This document shows, in pieces, positions 1 through 14,600 of a stretch of DNA of 64,000 bases; position 1 is the first letter of the stretch, and each line of letters starts with the position of its first letter. Both the position numbers and the translations under genes were made by a program. This DNA is from Whitmania pigra (Eukaryota > Annelida > Clitellata > Hirudinida > Haemopidae). The stretch is taken from positions 2,059,501 through 2,123,500 of the forward strand of contig JAJTWR010000299.1 in the NCBI GenBank assembly GCA_021613335.1, in the 5' to 3' direction. Below the pieces are notes generated by a model that worked only from the letters and a program-made list of their open reading frames with translations, ran no database searches and was not told where the DNA came from.

Positions 1-2613
1 AAGTTGTAGAGAAGGTCAAGACCGACGTCGTTGTCGTGGAAGAGGCTGAATTCGAATCCGAAGAGGAAGAAGAGGAAGTGGAGGAAGAGGTTGAGCATAG
101 TGATTTATTTGACCACAATGACAATTGTATGATGGGTCTAAAATTGAATTTGAAGGTTGAAGTAACCGAGAAGATCGCGCGATAAACCTAAGGACGTTAA
201 GAAAGTTTTGACCAAAGAGGAAGGTGTAGTGGAAGAAAAAACCCTTGAACTACCCGAAGACGACGAGGGATCGGAAGAGGTCACTACAAAGAAGAAGAAA
301 AAGAAGCCAGTCCAGAAAAAAGATGCTCCAAAGCCGGACGAGGTGACCTGGGTGGACAGTGATTTCGTTGATGGCATGATGGATTTTATTTTAAATTTAT
401 GTAAAGATGTTATTCTGCTATGGGGAATTCCACAATAATAATAACATTGCCCCAGGAAAAGCCGACGAAACTTGAGGTTGGCGAGGTTAAGAAGCAAGTT
501 GTAACGGAGGAATTTACGTCCGAAACTGGCCAGGTGGATGTATTGAAATCAGACGAAACAACGGTTGCTAAAGTTGTAGAGAAGGTCAAGACCGACGTCG
601 TTGTCGTGGAAGGGCTGAATTCGAATCCGAAGAGGAAGAAGAGGAAGTGGAGAAGAGGTTGAGCATAGTGATTTATTTGACCACAATGACAATTGTATGA
701 TGGGTCTAAAATTGAATTTGAAGGTTGAAGTAACCGAGAAGATCGCCGATAAACCTAAGGACGCTAAGAAAGTTTTGACCAAAGAGGAAGGTGTAGTGGA
801 AGAAAAAACCCTTGAACTACCCGAAGACGACGAGGGATCGGAAGAGGTCACTACAAAGAAGAAGAAAAAGAAGCCAGTCCAGAAAAAAGATGCTCCAAGG
901 CCGGACGAGGTGACTGGGTGGACAGTGATTTCGTTGATGGCATGATGGATTTTATTTTAAATTTATGTAAAGATGTTATTCTGCTATGGGGAATTCACAA
1001 TAATTAATAACATTGCTCCAGGAAAAGCCGACGAAACTTGAGGTTGGCGAGGTTAAGAAGCAAGTTGTAACGGAGGAATTTACGTCCGAAACTGGCCAGG
1101 TGGATGTATTGAAATCAGACGAAACAACGGTTGCTAAAGTTGTAGAGAAGGTCAAGACCGACGTCGTTGTCGTGGAAGAGGCTGAATTCGAATCCGAAGA
1201 GGAAGAAGAGGAAGTGGAGGAAGAGGTTGAGCATAGTGATTTATTTGACCACAATGACAATTGTATGATGGGTCTAAAATTGAATTTGAAGGTTGAAGTA
1301 ACCGAGAAGATCGCCGATAAACCTAAGGACGTTAAGAAAGTTTTGACCAAAGAGGAAGGTGTAGTGGAAGAAAAAACCCTTGAACTACCCGAAGACGACG
1401 AGGGATCGGAAGAGGTCACTACAAAGAAGAAGAAAAAGAAGCCAGTCCAGAAAAAAGATGCTCCAAAGCCGGACGAGGTGACTGGGTGGACAGTGATTTC
1501 GTTGATGGCATGATGGATTTTATTTTAAATTTATGTAAAGATGTCATTCTGCTATGGGGAATTCACAATAATTAATAACATTGCTCCAGGAAAAGCCGAC
1601 GAAACTTGAGGTTGGCGAGGTTAAGAAGCAAGTTGTAACGGAGGAATTTACGTCCGAAACTGGCCAGGTGGATGTATTGAAATCAGACGAAACAACGGTT
1701 GCTAAAGTTGTAGAGAAGGTCAAGACCGACGTCGTTGTCGTGGAAGAGGCTGAATTCGAATCCGAAGAGGAAGAAGAGGAAGTGGAGGAAGAGGTTGAGC
1801 ATAGTGATTTATTTGACCACAATGACAATTGTATGATGGGTCTAAAATTGAATTTGAAGGTTGAAGTAACCGAGAAGATCGCCGATAAACCTAAGGACGT
1901 TAAGAAAGTTTTGACCAAAGAGGAAGGTGTAGTGGAAGAGAAAATCCTTGAACTAACCCGAAGACGACGAGGGATCAGAGAGGTCACTACAAAGAAGAAG
2001 AAAAAGAAGCCAGTCCAGAAAAAAGATGCTCCAAAGCCGGACGAGGTGACTGGGTGGACAGTGATTTCGTTGATGGCATGATGGATTTTATTTTAAATTT
2101 ATGTAAAGATGTTATTCTGCTATGGGGAATTCACAATAATTAATAACATTGCCCCAGGAAAAGCCGACGAAACTTGAGGTTGGCGAGGTTAAGAAGCAAG
2201 TTGTAACGGAGGAATTTACGTCCGAAACTGGCCAGGTGGATGTATTGAAATCAGACGAAACAACGGTTGCTAAAGTTGTAGAGAAGGTCAAGACCGATGT
2301 CGTTGTCGTAGAAGAGGCTGAATTCGAATCCGAAGAGGAAGAAGAGGAAGTGGAGGAAGAGGTTGAGCATAGTGATTTATTTGACCACAATGACAATTGT
2401 ATGATGGGTCTAAAATTGAATTTGAAGGTTGAAGTAACCGAGAAGATCGCCGATAAACCTAAGGACGTTAAGAAAGTTTTGACCAAAGAGGAAGGTGTAG
2501 TGGAAGAGAAAACCCTTGAACTACCCGAAGACGACGAGGGATCGAAAGAGGTCACTACAAAGAAGAAGAAAAAGAAGCCAGTCCAGAAAAAAGATGCTCC
2601 AAAGCTGGTGGAG
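1..2613 (+). repeat. OBSCN: Five tandem copies of a 568-bp exon+intron unit (obscurin exons 1-5)
   Basis: The period is 568 bp: a 456-nt exon (152 codons, phase 0 at both ends) plus a 112-nt intron. Exons lie at 1-342 (partial), 456-909, 1022-1477, 1590-2045 and 2158-2613. Donors read GAG|GTGACT in the inner copies and GAG|GTAAAT in the last one; acceptors read CTCCAG or CCCCAG. Exons and introns are nearly identical between copies. Each unit encodes EKPTKLEVGEVKKQ near its start, an acidic stretch (SEEEEEEVEEEVE) and a lysine run (TTKKKKKKPVQKKDAPKP), a charged PEVK-like linker without an Ig fold. Single-base indels disturb the frame in copies 1, 2 and 4. Symmetric phase-0 exons can be added or lost without changing the frame. 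Confidence 0.95.
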
Positions 2614-5600
2614 GTAAATTATTTTCCCGCGATTTTATATCATTTTTCATTTTGTCCACTTTGGCCTTTTTTTAATGCAGCCTTTCTTTATTGATTCTTC
2701 TTCCTTGGCACTGTCGGATGTTTTTGAAGTTTTTCCATCTGTGACTCCTGTTTTTGAGGGGGAAAGGATGATTATTGATTTTAAATTGGTTAAAGGGTTA
2801 CTTCCAAATGTTACATATTTCAAAAATGGTAAAAATTTGGATGAAGTTGATGGCGGAAATGCTCATGTTATTCGAGATGCTGATGGACATTATCAAGTTT
2901 CATTTGATTGCGCATCTCTTAAAGATTCGGGTGATTTACTGATGGTCATTGAAGGTGACACTGGCAATGTTGAGTGTTCTATTCCAATTGTTGTTCTTCC
3001 TAATTCAAATTTGAAGATTGATAACTTGTCATATTGCTCCTCTGTGGCACGTGGTCATGATTTAGAAATAGCCTTTAAAATTCAAGGTTTGATTGGCTTT
3101 TACAATTATTCTTTGTAAACTTTCGTTTATTCTCATTTTGTTTGGTTGTAGGGTACCCTGATACCGTAAATGTTTTAAAAGATGGTATTCTATTGAAAGC
3201 TGATTCCAGAACCAATATATTTTTTGATGGCCATAATTTTAACTTGGTTATTAAAAACGTCACTCCTGAAGATTCTGGCAATTATAAAGTCCTTGCTCAA
3301 AATGACAAAAATGTCGTTGAAGATGCAATAGTCATCAACGTCGTGTATGTTGAATGCTCATTTATTTCAAATTATCAAAAGTTACCTATTACTATTTATG
3401 TTTGACCGGATTTAATTTTGTTAACTTAATTATAAAGTCTTTACCTTATCATATAATTAGAGACGAAAAGACAAGCACAGCTCCTTTAAAATTTATCAAG
3501 AAGCCTTCTTCAGTTGAAGTTTCCGAGGGTAATACCGCCGAGATATCTGCCATTGTTGAAGGTAGTTTAAAACTGAAAACGTTTATTTAGATTGCATGGA
3601 ATATATTAGTTATTATATTTTAAGGTATTGGTGACATGAAGAATGTCTCTTGGCTTAAGGATGGCCAATTGCTCGAGTCTGGGAATCGTCTAAAAATGTC
3701 GCATTTTGAAAATGAATTTATATTAACTGTGCATACATGCTCACCCTCTGATGCAGGAGTTTACACATGCAAAATCGAAAAGGATCTAGAAAAGATAACT
3801 TCTAGCGCTACATTAACTGTTCTAGATACTAACGTTGCTAAGATGAACCATGAGGAAAAATCTTTTGTTGCAGTATCCGAAGTTGATAAGCAGCCATTAG
3901 GAATTAGAACAATCTTCAAGCCAACAATACAGACTGCCGTAATGGAAGAACAAATACTAAAACCTGTTGAAAAAAAAATATTACAGGCCATCGATACTCC
4001 AAATATTCTGGCAATTGAATTAGCAGTTATTTTGCCAGATAATGCTGTCTGCAGCTCAGCTGCAGATTCATACGATGGCTTAGCTGCACCAACATTACAG
4101 GCTCATTCTTTTGTGGATGATTCAAAACCATTGGAAGATACTTCGACTTTTGATCATTTAGACGACATCCAAGATTCACTTGAAAATAAAAGAGAACCAA
4201 AAATTCTAGCTTATCCTGACAAAATAATGTACAAGGAAGGAGATTCTATGTTTCTTGGATGTGTTGTTGAAGGTATAAAATACTTGCTAAGCATTTGTTA
4301 TTTGGAATGTACTCCATCTTGAAAGTTATTTTAAGGCAAACCCCCCATAAAAGTCAAATGGTACAAAAACAAGAAGTCGATCAAGCCTGAAGGAAATGCA
4401 CGAATAATCACTCAGATAGACGAAGCGTTGAATCTATGCACATTGCAGATTAAGGAATTCCAGCCAGATGACGTCGGAAACTATGCTCTCAAAGTTGAGA
4501 ATAAGGTTAGCGTTTTCATCCTTTAAGACAATCCAGCCGTTAAGCATAGGTTTGCTTTTAGGATGGCAGCGCGGTTGCTAAGATTAAAGTTGATGTGAAG
4601 CCAGAAGACTCTCTTATAAATGTACCTTTAATCGAAGTTAAACCTCATGACGTTTCAGTTACAGAAGGAAAAAAGGTGATGATTCACTAATTTCTGTGGC
4701 AGTATGAGTCGGTTGTTAAATATGTTAATAATTTTAATTGTTAAGTTAATTCTTAACATGTTAATAATGTTAATAAATAAGTTAATTCTTTTGAATATAC
4801 GCGTAACTCTTACAAATCATTTGTCTAGGTGACTATCGTGACTTTTTCTTAGGGCGCTATATCTATTTGCATGCTAATAGTATTATTGTGATTAAATTAT
4901 TTTTATTATGTTAATATTTTTCAAAATTTATTATTTAATTTAAATAAATTTTAATTCTCGATGGTGCAGGAACAGACTCATGATAATTATGCTTATATAA
5001 CTTTATTTTAGCATAAGCTACAAACGATGTGGCAGTTTGGTTCATTTAAATGTTATAATTGTAATAACTTAAATGTTATACTATTATAATATTTTAGGTT
5101 AAACTTATCTGTAAAGTATCTAATGTGATTCCCGAAAACTCCATCCCCGTATGGAGAAAAAATGACGAAGAAGTGATACCAAGTGACAATGTTAAACCTA
5201 ACTTCCACAAAGACACTGGATATAGTATTTTGGAAATTAATAAATCTAGGCCATCCGACTCAGGTTATTTATTATAAAATATGCTACCAATCTGAATATT
5301 ATCCTTCATTATTGGTTATCTTCGATTAACCTCTTTTTAGCAGAAAGCCACTAATAATAGCTCATAATATAATGATTGTCGCATTCTTAAGGAAGAGCAA
5401 ATAAAATATATAAAACACTTGTTTTTTTAATAGGATATTACACGGTTGACATAAAAACAGACACAGGGACAACTTCACTTAAGGCAAATGTTGAGGTTCT
5501 GCCCAGAAAAATTAGTGACATTTATGATATTAAGCAATCTTTTGCCTCATACGATGTTAAAGAGGGTCAAAATATACAGCTAACCTGCAAAATCTCAGGT

Positions 5601-8600
5601 AAATTTGTTTTGAAAGAATGTATTGATTTGGTTTTTATTTTCAAATTTTGTGTTGTTCCAGGAGAACCTTTTCCGGATGTTACAGTCGTGCATGACAACG
5701 TACCAATTGATAAGTTCGATGATCACATTTGCTTAATTAGATCAAAAGACTTGTATAAACTGCGCATCTGCAAGATAAAGCCTGAAGATGCTGGAATCTA
5801 TCAATTTGTTGCATCAAACGACAAAGGGAAAGCTCTTCAGGTTGTCAAAATCAACGTTTTGATTCGGGATGATCAGATACCGAAAGTCAAAAAGATTGTG
5901 GCTCCAGAATTCACATCAATATTTGAACCCTTGCTTGTACAGACAGGAAGTCCTTTTACTCTATCAGCGGCGTTTAAAGGTAAAGAAACACTATTTAATT
6001 AAAAACCTTATTTTTTCATTTTTGAAATATCATTTCAGCAGTTAACTTATAATATTTTAGAATTACAATTTATTTCATTCTGCTTTCGACTAATAAACTT
6101 TCAAGCTTATTAAAAAAAAAACCTTAACTTTATATATTTAAAAATTAAAATTGATATTTTATAGGTTCTGACGTGAAGGCATCATGGTTTAAGGACGGAC
6201 TTCCCATTCAGAGAACGGATGCTGTTGAATGTGGCATCTCCCACGATAAATGTTACATATCAGTGGATAAATCAGTCCCTGCATTGTCAGGAGAATACAC
6301 CTGCGTGATTAGCAATCCATATGGAAGCTCCCATCGCTCCAACAAAGTTGTCGTGCTGGGTATATCAAAATTTGATTGGCATTGAAATATTGAAATTATA
6401 TTGTGATGGATATTGAAAGTTATTAATATTATAAACGAAATTTCTAGATCATGCTCATTCAACGCCTCAATCAATGTCCAAGATGACTCCTTTGAGCAAT
6501 TACCCTCTACTTCATGACTATGATTTCAAAGACAAAAATACGAGGTTGAGAAAAGGAGATGTGATTCAAGTATTAGAAGCTGACAGAGATGATTATTGGC
6601 TTGTAAGGCCAGAAAATGATAAACAATTGGTACGAGCGGTCAAATTACAAATTAATTGATATGTGAACTTCATTAGATATTATATATTTATGTTTAACCG
6701 AGTTTATGAGTGACTTATGTATCTGAATAGGATGTATAGGCACTTCTTAACCGATCCACCATTTATATAGAGGGCGCTCCCTGGCAGTGCAGCTGGGTTA
6801 CGAACACGACACGTAACGACTGTTGTTATTACTGCCGCATGCAGAACGCTACCCATTCGGTCAACTATTATTTTATTGCAAGTACTCTGCTGCTAATCCG
6901 CCTCTGACGCTTGTGGTGCCATATATTACATATATAACATGTCTCATGCTTGACAAAAAGGTTTACGTTGGTAATATTGGAAAGGGACAAATTGATCTCT
7001 GAAAACAAGGAGCTCTAGTATTATTATCATTATTTTTATGATTATTTATATTATTATAAATGGAATTTTAAAATGATGCTTCTGAATTGAAACTACGAGA
7101 TACATTTTATATTAACAATATTATGTAAACTATGATTTACCGTTTTGTGTCAGGTCTTCTATCTCCCAAACAAATATTTGCTGGGTTTTGATGATAATCA
7201 CGAAGTCTTGTACTACTCCTCAGATGATGATTTTAAGCCTTATAAACACAACGAAACGGTTTGAATGCTTGCATTATCAGTTATTATTTTAATAACTTAA
7301 AAACGACTAAAATTAAAACATTTTTTAGATCTATCCATGTTATGTGGCCAACACCAGCTACGTACCATCGCGTCCTAACGATTTATTTTTGAATGAAAAT
7401 GATCTCTTAGAAGTCCTAGACAAAAGGACTTCAGACAGATGGTTATGTAAACTGCTGAGAAGTCCTCACAAGGAAGGATGGGTGCCGTCTAATATCTTGA
7501 GTCCAAAGCCATCTTTAGAACCGTATTCCAGAGATATGCCAGATATCAACCATAACACCATTCAGAAACGAAGGTTATATTCTTTTCGTATCGATGTATA
7601 ATTATTAAATGGTTTTGCATAGCGATCCTAAACAGAAATAATTGGTAACTTACAGGTTCGCCATTAGAAATCTCCAGGACTCAGAACCAGATTACATCAA
7701 GGACCTTGATTTCATGATGAAATATTACTTCAAATTGTTTGATCATCAAATGCCGAGCAGATTAACCGATAAAAGAAACCTTATTTTTTCAACCATTCCT
7801 GAGATATATAACTTCCACAAAGAGTATGAGATCGATTATTTTAAGTTTTCCGTAGTTTAAAATTTATAGTTTCTCCTTTATATTCTTACATTTTCGCTCG
7901 TTACGTACTCTAATTGCAAGCACAAATTAATTCACTCTTGCGAGTGTTAAAGGAACGGTCTCATTGCATCTCGCCCACAAACCGCCGTGTGTCGCCTCGA
8001 GCGCCCTTGAGAGTAGGCTTTATACAAATGATTAAAAACCGCCTTTTGCTCTAAACATATGACACTATATGAATGGATCTATATCAGTTTTATTTCTTAA
8101 TGATATTGATTTGAATTATAGAGTCTTTGAAAGGGAACTGAATAACATTGAAGATGATTATGATAAACTTGCCAATGTTTTCCTGAGAAATGTAAAATTT
8201 ATAATATATTGTTGTTAAAAATAAAGCATTGTCTATGAAATATTTTTATGACAGAGGGAGCACTTTCAGCATTACGTTTCATATCTCAAGAACCAGCAGC
8301 CAATGAAGCCATTTATTGAAGATGAAGAAGTAAAGCGTTATTTAGAGGTGGCATTTTTTTGTAACGTATTTAATTTCAATCAAATTTAAATTAAATCAAT
8401 CAATCGGTTTTTCACTTTAAGGATTACGAATATTCCTTGAGAAATGTCTGTGAATCACCACCATGTTTGAGCAAATGTTTGAAAAGACCAGCCCAGCGTC
8501 TCAATGAATATATTTTGCTCCTCAAAGACATCATAAGATATACAACAAGGGCCTCTCAAGATTCATCAAGACTTGAACATTCTCTCAAGATGCTGATGGA

Positions 8601-11600
8601 TCTCATGAAGCACGTGGATGATCAAACATCTCTCAATCACATCACTTCCTCCCCACTTGACTTAACAACTTTGGGACCTATTCAACGACACGTAGGCTCA
8701 TTATGATAGCCAATCTATTTTTTGGAAACGAGGTGTTTTTAAACGATGATTGATTTTTTAGGATGACCTGGTTATTAGAGACGCCGATGAGCTTCCCAAA
8801 GACAGGCATGTATTCCTATTCAGGGATAACTTAATCTTTACAAAGAAGAAAAGACCAGATTATTTGGGAGAGCTGCCTACTTATGAATTTAAAAAACATT
8901 ACTTGGTAAATAATTTACTTTAATCGTGTAATTCCATTGTTAAATTAGTTCTTGAATTGTTTATTTTTCTAATTTTTAGCTTCATGATTTCTCTTTGAGA
9001 ATGAATTTGGATGATGACAAAGAATTTGGATTGTATTTCACCAAGGAAAGAGATAGACCAATTTATATTCAAGCTAGATCACCACTGATCAAAGATGCTT
9101 GGTGTGATGCCCTCAAAAAGCGAACCTCTTTATGGGGATCAAAACCTTTTATCACTTCTAGGCTTGAGAAGATTGATTGTGTGGAGGGCATGCCCGTGAA
9201 GTTTCGCTGCAAAATTGAAGGTCAACCTTTGCCTGATGTCGTATGGCTCCTGAATGACAAAGAAATCATTAATGATGGAAACTATTTCTTTTATTCTGAT
9301 TTGGAGGAATATTACTTGTCAATTCCATGGACCAATCCCAACATGTCAGGCAAGGTGACAGTCAGAGCAAAGAACAAATATGGCGAAGATCAATGTTCAA
9401 CATTTTTGAATGTGGAAGGTATGACATGTTTTTATGAGCATTGCAGTATCCTTTTGTCAATTTATTTTGCGTGAATACTCGTATTTAAACTTATTTTTGA
9501 TTTGTAGAAGAAGTAATGTCTCCCAGTTTTACTGATGAATTAGAGAACTGCATTGTCGACATTGGAAAAGAAGCCAGATTTACGTGCCGCATCACGGGAA
9601 AACCAATACCTTCTTTGAAATGGTAAAATTATACCTATTAACTAGCTACTGTGCACATGGTAATAATTAAATGAATCAATTCAAATATTGCCAGGTTTAA
9701 GGATGGAAATGTGCTAGAGATTTCAGAAAGACGGAAATTTGTATGGTCGGACCCTTACACCATTGTGCTAGTCATTTTAAATGTCAATGAAGATGATGAA
9801 GGAGTTTATGAATGCAGAGCTTCAAATAAAGCTGGATCTTTGTATTCTAAAGCTTACCTTTCAATTAAAGGTAAATAATGTGACACAAATTTTTAACCTT
9901 GATAATATTGCATTCAAATTTTACTAAAAGATTCGGAAGGAAGAAAGATGGAGTCAAAACCGGAATTTTTGACTGATTTCCGAGATTTTGTAATACCTGA
10001 AGGATTTGACTTGAAGTGGTCTTTGAGAACATCAGGTTATCCAACGCCACAAATACGATGGTACCATGACGACAAGGAGATTGTAAACGATGGAAGCACA
10101 GCTTTCAGCTACGACGGCAAAATCACTTCGCTCTGCATTCCAACCGTGAGCGCAAAACACTCTGGCAGATATACTTGCCAGTTGGAAAACAAGCTTGGCA
10201 AAAAGAGCGTATCGTCTAATGTAGTGGTGGCAAGTAGACCCGCAGTTTGCGAGAAACTTGTTGATGCAGAAGTCACATTCGGAGAAACAGTTAAGTTTAT
10301 CTGCCACTACCAAGGTTATCCAGAACCGATTGCAACGTGGTATCATAATAAATACATAGTGGTGGTTAGTTGACAATTTTATCTTATGATTTCTATTTTA
10401 TTTAGAGTATACATACATTTTTATTTACTTGTAGAGCGGTACAAGGATCAAAACATCTCAAGACAACTTCAAAGCATATCTGACAATAGATTCTGTCAGA
10501 TATTCCGATGCGGGACTGTACACTTGTGTTTTGAAAAATCAGGCTGGTGAAACGTTGTGCATGGCCAAGTTGTACGTGAATAAGCCAATATTGTTAGTGG
10601 ATTGTAATTAATAATGATACATGTGATATCTCAATTTAAGTATTTCCTAATAATAATTTCAGAGAACATGAGCGATATGAAAATAATTTGGCGCCAAGTT
10701 TCACTAGGCGACTTCAAAACCTAGTAGTTCCCGTTGGATCAACGGCGAGATTTTATTGTAGTGCTATAGGAAAACCAGTTCCCAAAGTACAATGGTATGA
10801 GTCCTTAACATTTCGTGACCAATTTTTAAGAGATTTAAGAGGATATTCAAGCTAAAACGGTTCAAAGTGAAATAGATAGTTAAAATAAAATATCTGAAAC
10901 ATCAATTAAAGGTTCAAAGACAAACTACCACTTCGGGCTAGTGCACGAGTTGAGTTTACCGATACAGACTCGATTCATGAGCTCAAAATATTTAATGTGA
11001 CAGAAGAAGATTCTGGTTGCTACCAATGCACTCTTACCAATCCCGTTGGACAGTCTTCGAGTCTGGCTGCATTAATTCCTCAAAGTAATATTTTGACTTC
11101 CCTGACATTATTCTTGTAAGTTATTAGTAACTGTAAGATGATCGTCCTAATAACATTTATTTGTTCTGATTGTAAGTGTGAAGTAATGCAAATTGGAAGT
11201 TAATTAAAAAGGTTCTGCCTGAATTGCTTCCTTATTGATCACTATTTGTTACTGTAGTTCCTATTAAAGAAAAAGAAACAAGTCCTCTTGAACGCAGAGT
11301 TGAATTCTTGAACCAAAACATCATTCCATCCATGTCCTCCATAAAGCCTGATGTCATCATCACAGATTCCACAACTATCACGATCACATGGCACTCTTCA
11401 GCAATCCCATCTTATGCCAAGATTACTCCAACATCGTTAGACATTTTGATTTATAAACATCCATACATGATGATTTAATGATAATTTTAAGAATGATTTT
11501 AATCAGTCTGATAAATTTAAATTATTGCAGATACATAGTAGAGAGAAAACATCTGGACAGAATGGGCACCTTTTCCGACTGGACCGATGTTTACAGAGGC

Positions 11601-14600
11601 CTTGTTGATACGTCGCTCACTCTAAAAGATTTTGATGTGGAGAAGGATTGCCTGTATAGAGTGCGAGCTGAAAATGAATTTGGAGTTTCAGACCCTTCAA
11701 TGTGTGCAACCTATTATGGAAGAATAGGTAATAAAAATCTTCTAAAAAATATTTTTTGCGAAAAATTGAAAACATCAGTCAATCTTGATTTAGTGCTTGT
11801 TTATTAAATTTGTAATGCCGTGACAATATTACTGGGGTCATTTTTATTTACGCAGAGAGAAAAGATGATTCCACGAAATCGCAAAAAGTGCCAAGAAAGG
11901 AAAAGCTTCCTCCAAAGACACCCAGAGAAAAACCAACTATTAAAGAACTTCCCGATTCTCTGGAGTATGTATAGATTATATTTGTTTGTTAATACATGTT
12001 GCCGCAACACAGTTATTTTAGAAAATTAGCGTAAAATAATTATAATAAAATACATTATTTTAGATAATAAATATAATAAAATACATTAATGTTAGAAAAT
12101 AAATGTAAAAACATCTGACTTTTAAATAAAACACGATCGTATTAGTTTAATCGCCAAAAGCACCAAAATGATTTACTTTACGTTTCCAGAATAAGTTGGC
12201 ATCCAGCAGAATTTGCCGAAAACGTTTTGAAAACTGACATATTTTACATCCTTGAGAGGAGGTGTCCTCCAAGCAAAAATTGGTTGGAAATTGCCTCTGA
12301 CTTGAAAGAACCACTATTCATCATGAAGGAGTATAGATCCGAAAAGGATTACATGTTCAGAGTCAGGGCTGGCAATGAATATGGAATTAGTGATCCCTCT
12401 CTGACTTCCACCATTTTTGCCAGAATTGGTTTGAAACTAAGCTCACTTCAAAAATTTATTTCCGTTAATATAAACACTTCTTTATTTCATTCAGATCTCA
12501 GTTGTATGAGGAAGCCCTCAATCCCAGATTTAACAGAAATCAAATCAAAAGTGAAGCCGCGCACAATTTGGGACAGGCCAGAGGTAACACAAGTTCGCCC
12601 CGACTCATTCCTCTTGAAATGGAAACCCAGTTCTGTGCCACATTATGCCGCTAAAACTGATATCTGGTACATTGTTGAACAGAGAGTTCCTCCTTCTATG
12701 GAATGGACAAAAGCAAGTTTTTCGTTTATATCACAGATGATGATGATGGTGATGATGCTGGGGATGATGATGATGATGATGATGTTGATTTTAATAATAA
12801 CTGTGAAGTTTAAATTTTAATAGCTGGCAACAGATCTCAAAGAACCAGAATTCAAAGTTACAAAGTTTAGTGGCCACAAGGATTATTATTTCCGAATCAG
12901 AGCAGCCAATGAATATGGACTTGCCGAGCCATCGATGCCTGTAAAGTACACTAAGAAAGGTGAGCTTGGTTTTTTTTTATGACAATAAATGCTTTTTCAC
13001 AGAAAGCTTGAGTCAGTTCTTTTTTTTATAAAACATGAACACTGCCGAAGCAGGACGGAATGGTGATTTTAAAGCATGGTTAGTTAGAGTTATCTAACTA
13101 AAAAATTAAATAATGCAGAAATTCAGGAGCCCATTGAAGACATGAAGATCATTGAAAAAGAGAGAAGTGAATCAATTGGTCCTCAAAGAAAATCATATGA
13201 TTATTTTAGTAAGTTGACCTCACCTAACTGTTTATGCTTTAATACTTATAAATATAGAGCAACATTTAAGAGCATTACAAATATTTTATATTATTCGTCT
13301 AAAATTATATAAAACAAAAGAATTTTTAATATTAATTACGATTACCTTTGTTCTGTGCAATAAGGAATCATACCAGAGTTTGTGAGCCAGGAAGATGAAC
13401 TTTTGTATGGTATAGAAGGCAGGCCAGCTCATATTTCATTCAAAGTAAGAGCTCATCCTGAACCCACAATCACTTGGTACTTCCATAACCAGAGGTTATT
13501 TTAAGTTAAATTCAATGCTTTATTTTAGATCTTGTGTTTTCAAGTTTGATGTGTGCATTTAAATGCGCATTTTTTTTATATTTCTAATAAAGTTTTCATG
13601 CGTATTTTCTGTTCATTGTTATTAGAAATTATTACTTAACTAGTAACTTTTTAACTTATATATACACATATCATTTTGTAGAATTGAATTAGGGAACAAG
13701 TTCACTAGTACCTTGTCAAAGGATGGAGAACTCAAACTGACAATTCTTGACTTCTCATTCACGGACGTTGGTGACTACAAAGTGGAAGTCCAGAATGAAC
13801 ATGGAACTTGCAGCAGGGTCGTTCGTGTGGAAATGTCAGGTGGGTGAAGTTTTTTTTTTGAGCAAATTTATTAATTATCAAGATGAAACAAAGCAAACAA
13901 AAAAAAACCAACAGGCGGATTAATAAAGAAATCATGGATCAGCTTTAAGGAGGCGCAAGCTTCCGCTGGCAAGCTGACCCAGAATTATCAATTAATTAAA
14001 AGAACAATAATAAATCTGTCAAATAAGCAATTAATTGAGAATACCACGAACTAAGTACAATTTAAATATTAAATATAATGGTATGAATGGTCCAGTCTGT
14101 GTCTGAATTTTGATAGATGAGGGAATGGTGCTGTATAGTCTAGGTCCGTAGCATGTTATTGAAAAGAGCTTAAGGGTGGTTTTTGCAAAAGATGGACTAC
14201 ATTCATGGGTATGACGGAGGGAATATGATGTATGATGATTTGATGTAGTTGACACTTTCGGACATAAGACCTAAATTTTTCTGGAAGGGCATTCTTATTG
14301 TAAGAGAACAAAAATAGGGCAGTTTGAAGACGGCTTATTTGTTGAAGATTTAATAAATTGTTATTGATAAAAGTCGAATTTGTATGAGATGAAATTGGCA
14401 GTGAAAATATTATACGGGTGATACGCTTTTGTAAAATAAATAATTGGTTTAAAAGAATGTGATAAATAGATGCCCATACAATATTGCAGTAAGTTAAGAT
14501 AAGGATAAATAAAGGAAAAATATAATAGTAATGCTGCCTTGGTATTTACAAAAGGACGGATTCTGGTAATGATACCAATATTCCTAGCTATTCGGCCTTG

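Noticed and set aside
549..2555. Repeated minus-strand open frames of up to 147 codons across the 5' array
   Set aside because: They are antisense shadows of the repeated acidic exon; its low-complexity GAA/GAG codons read as Ser/Phe-rich frames on the other strand.
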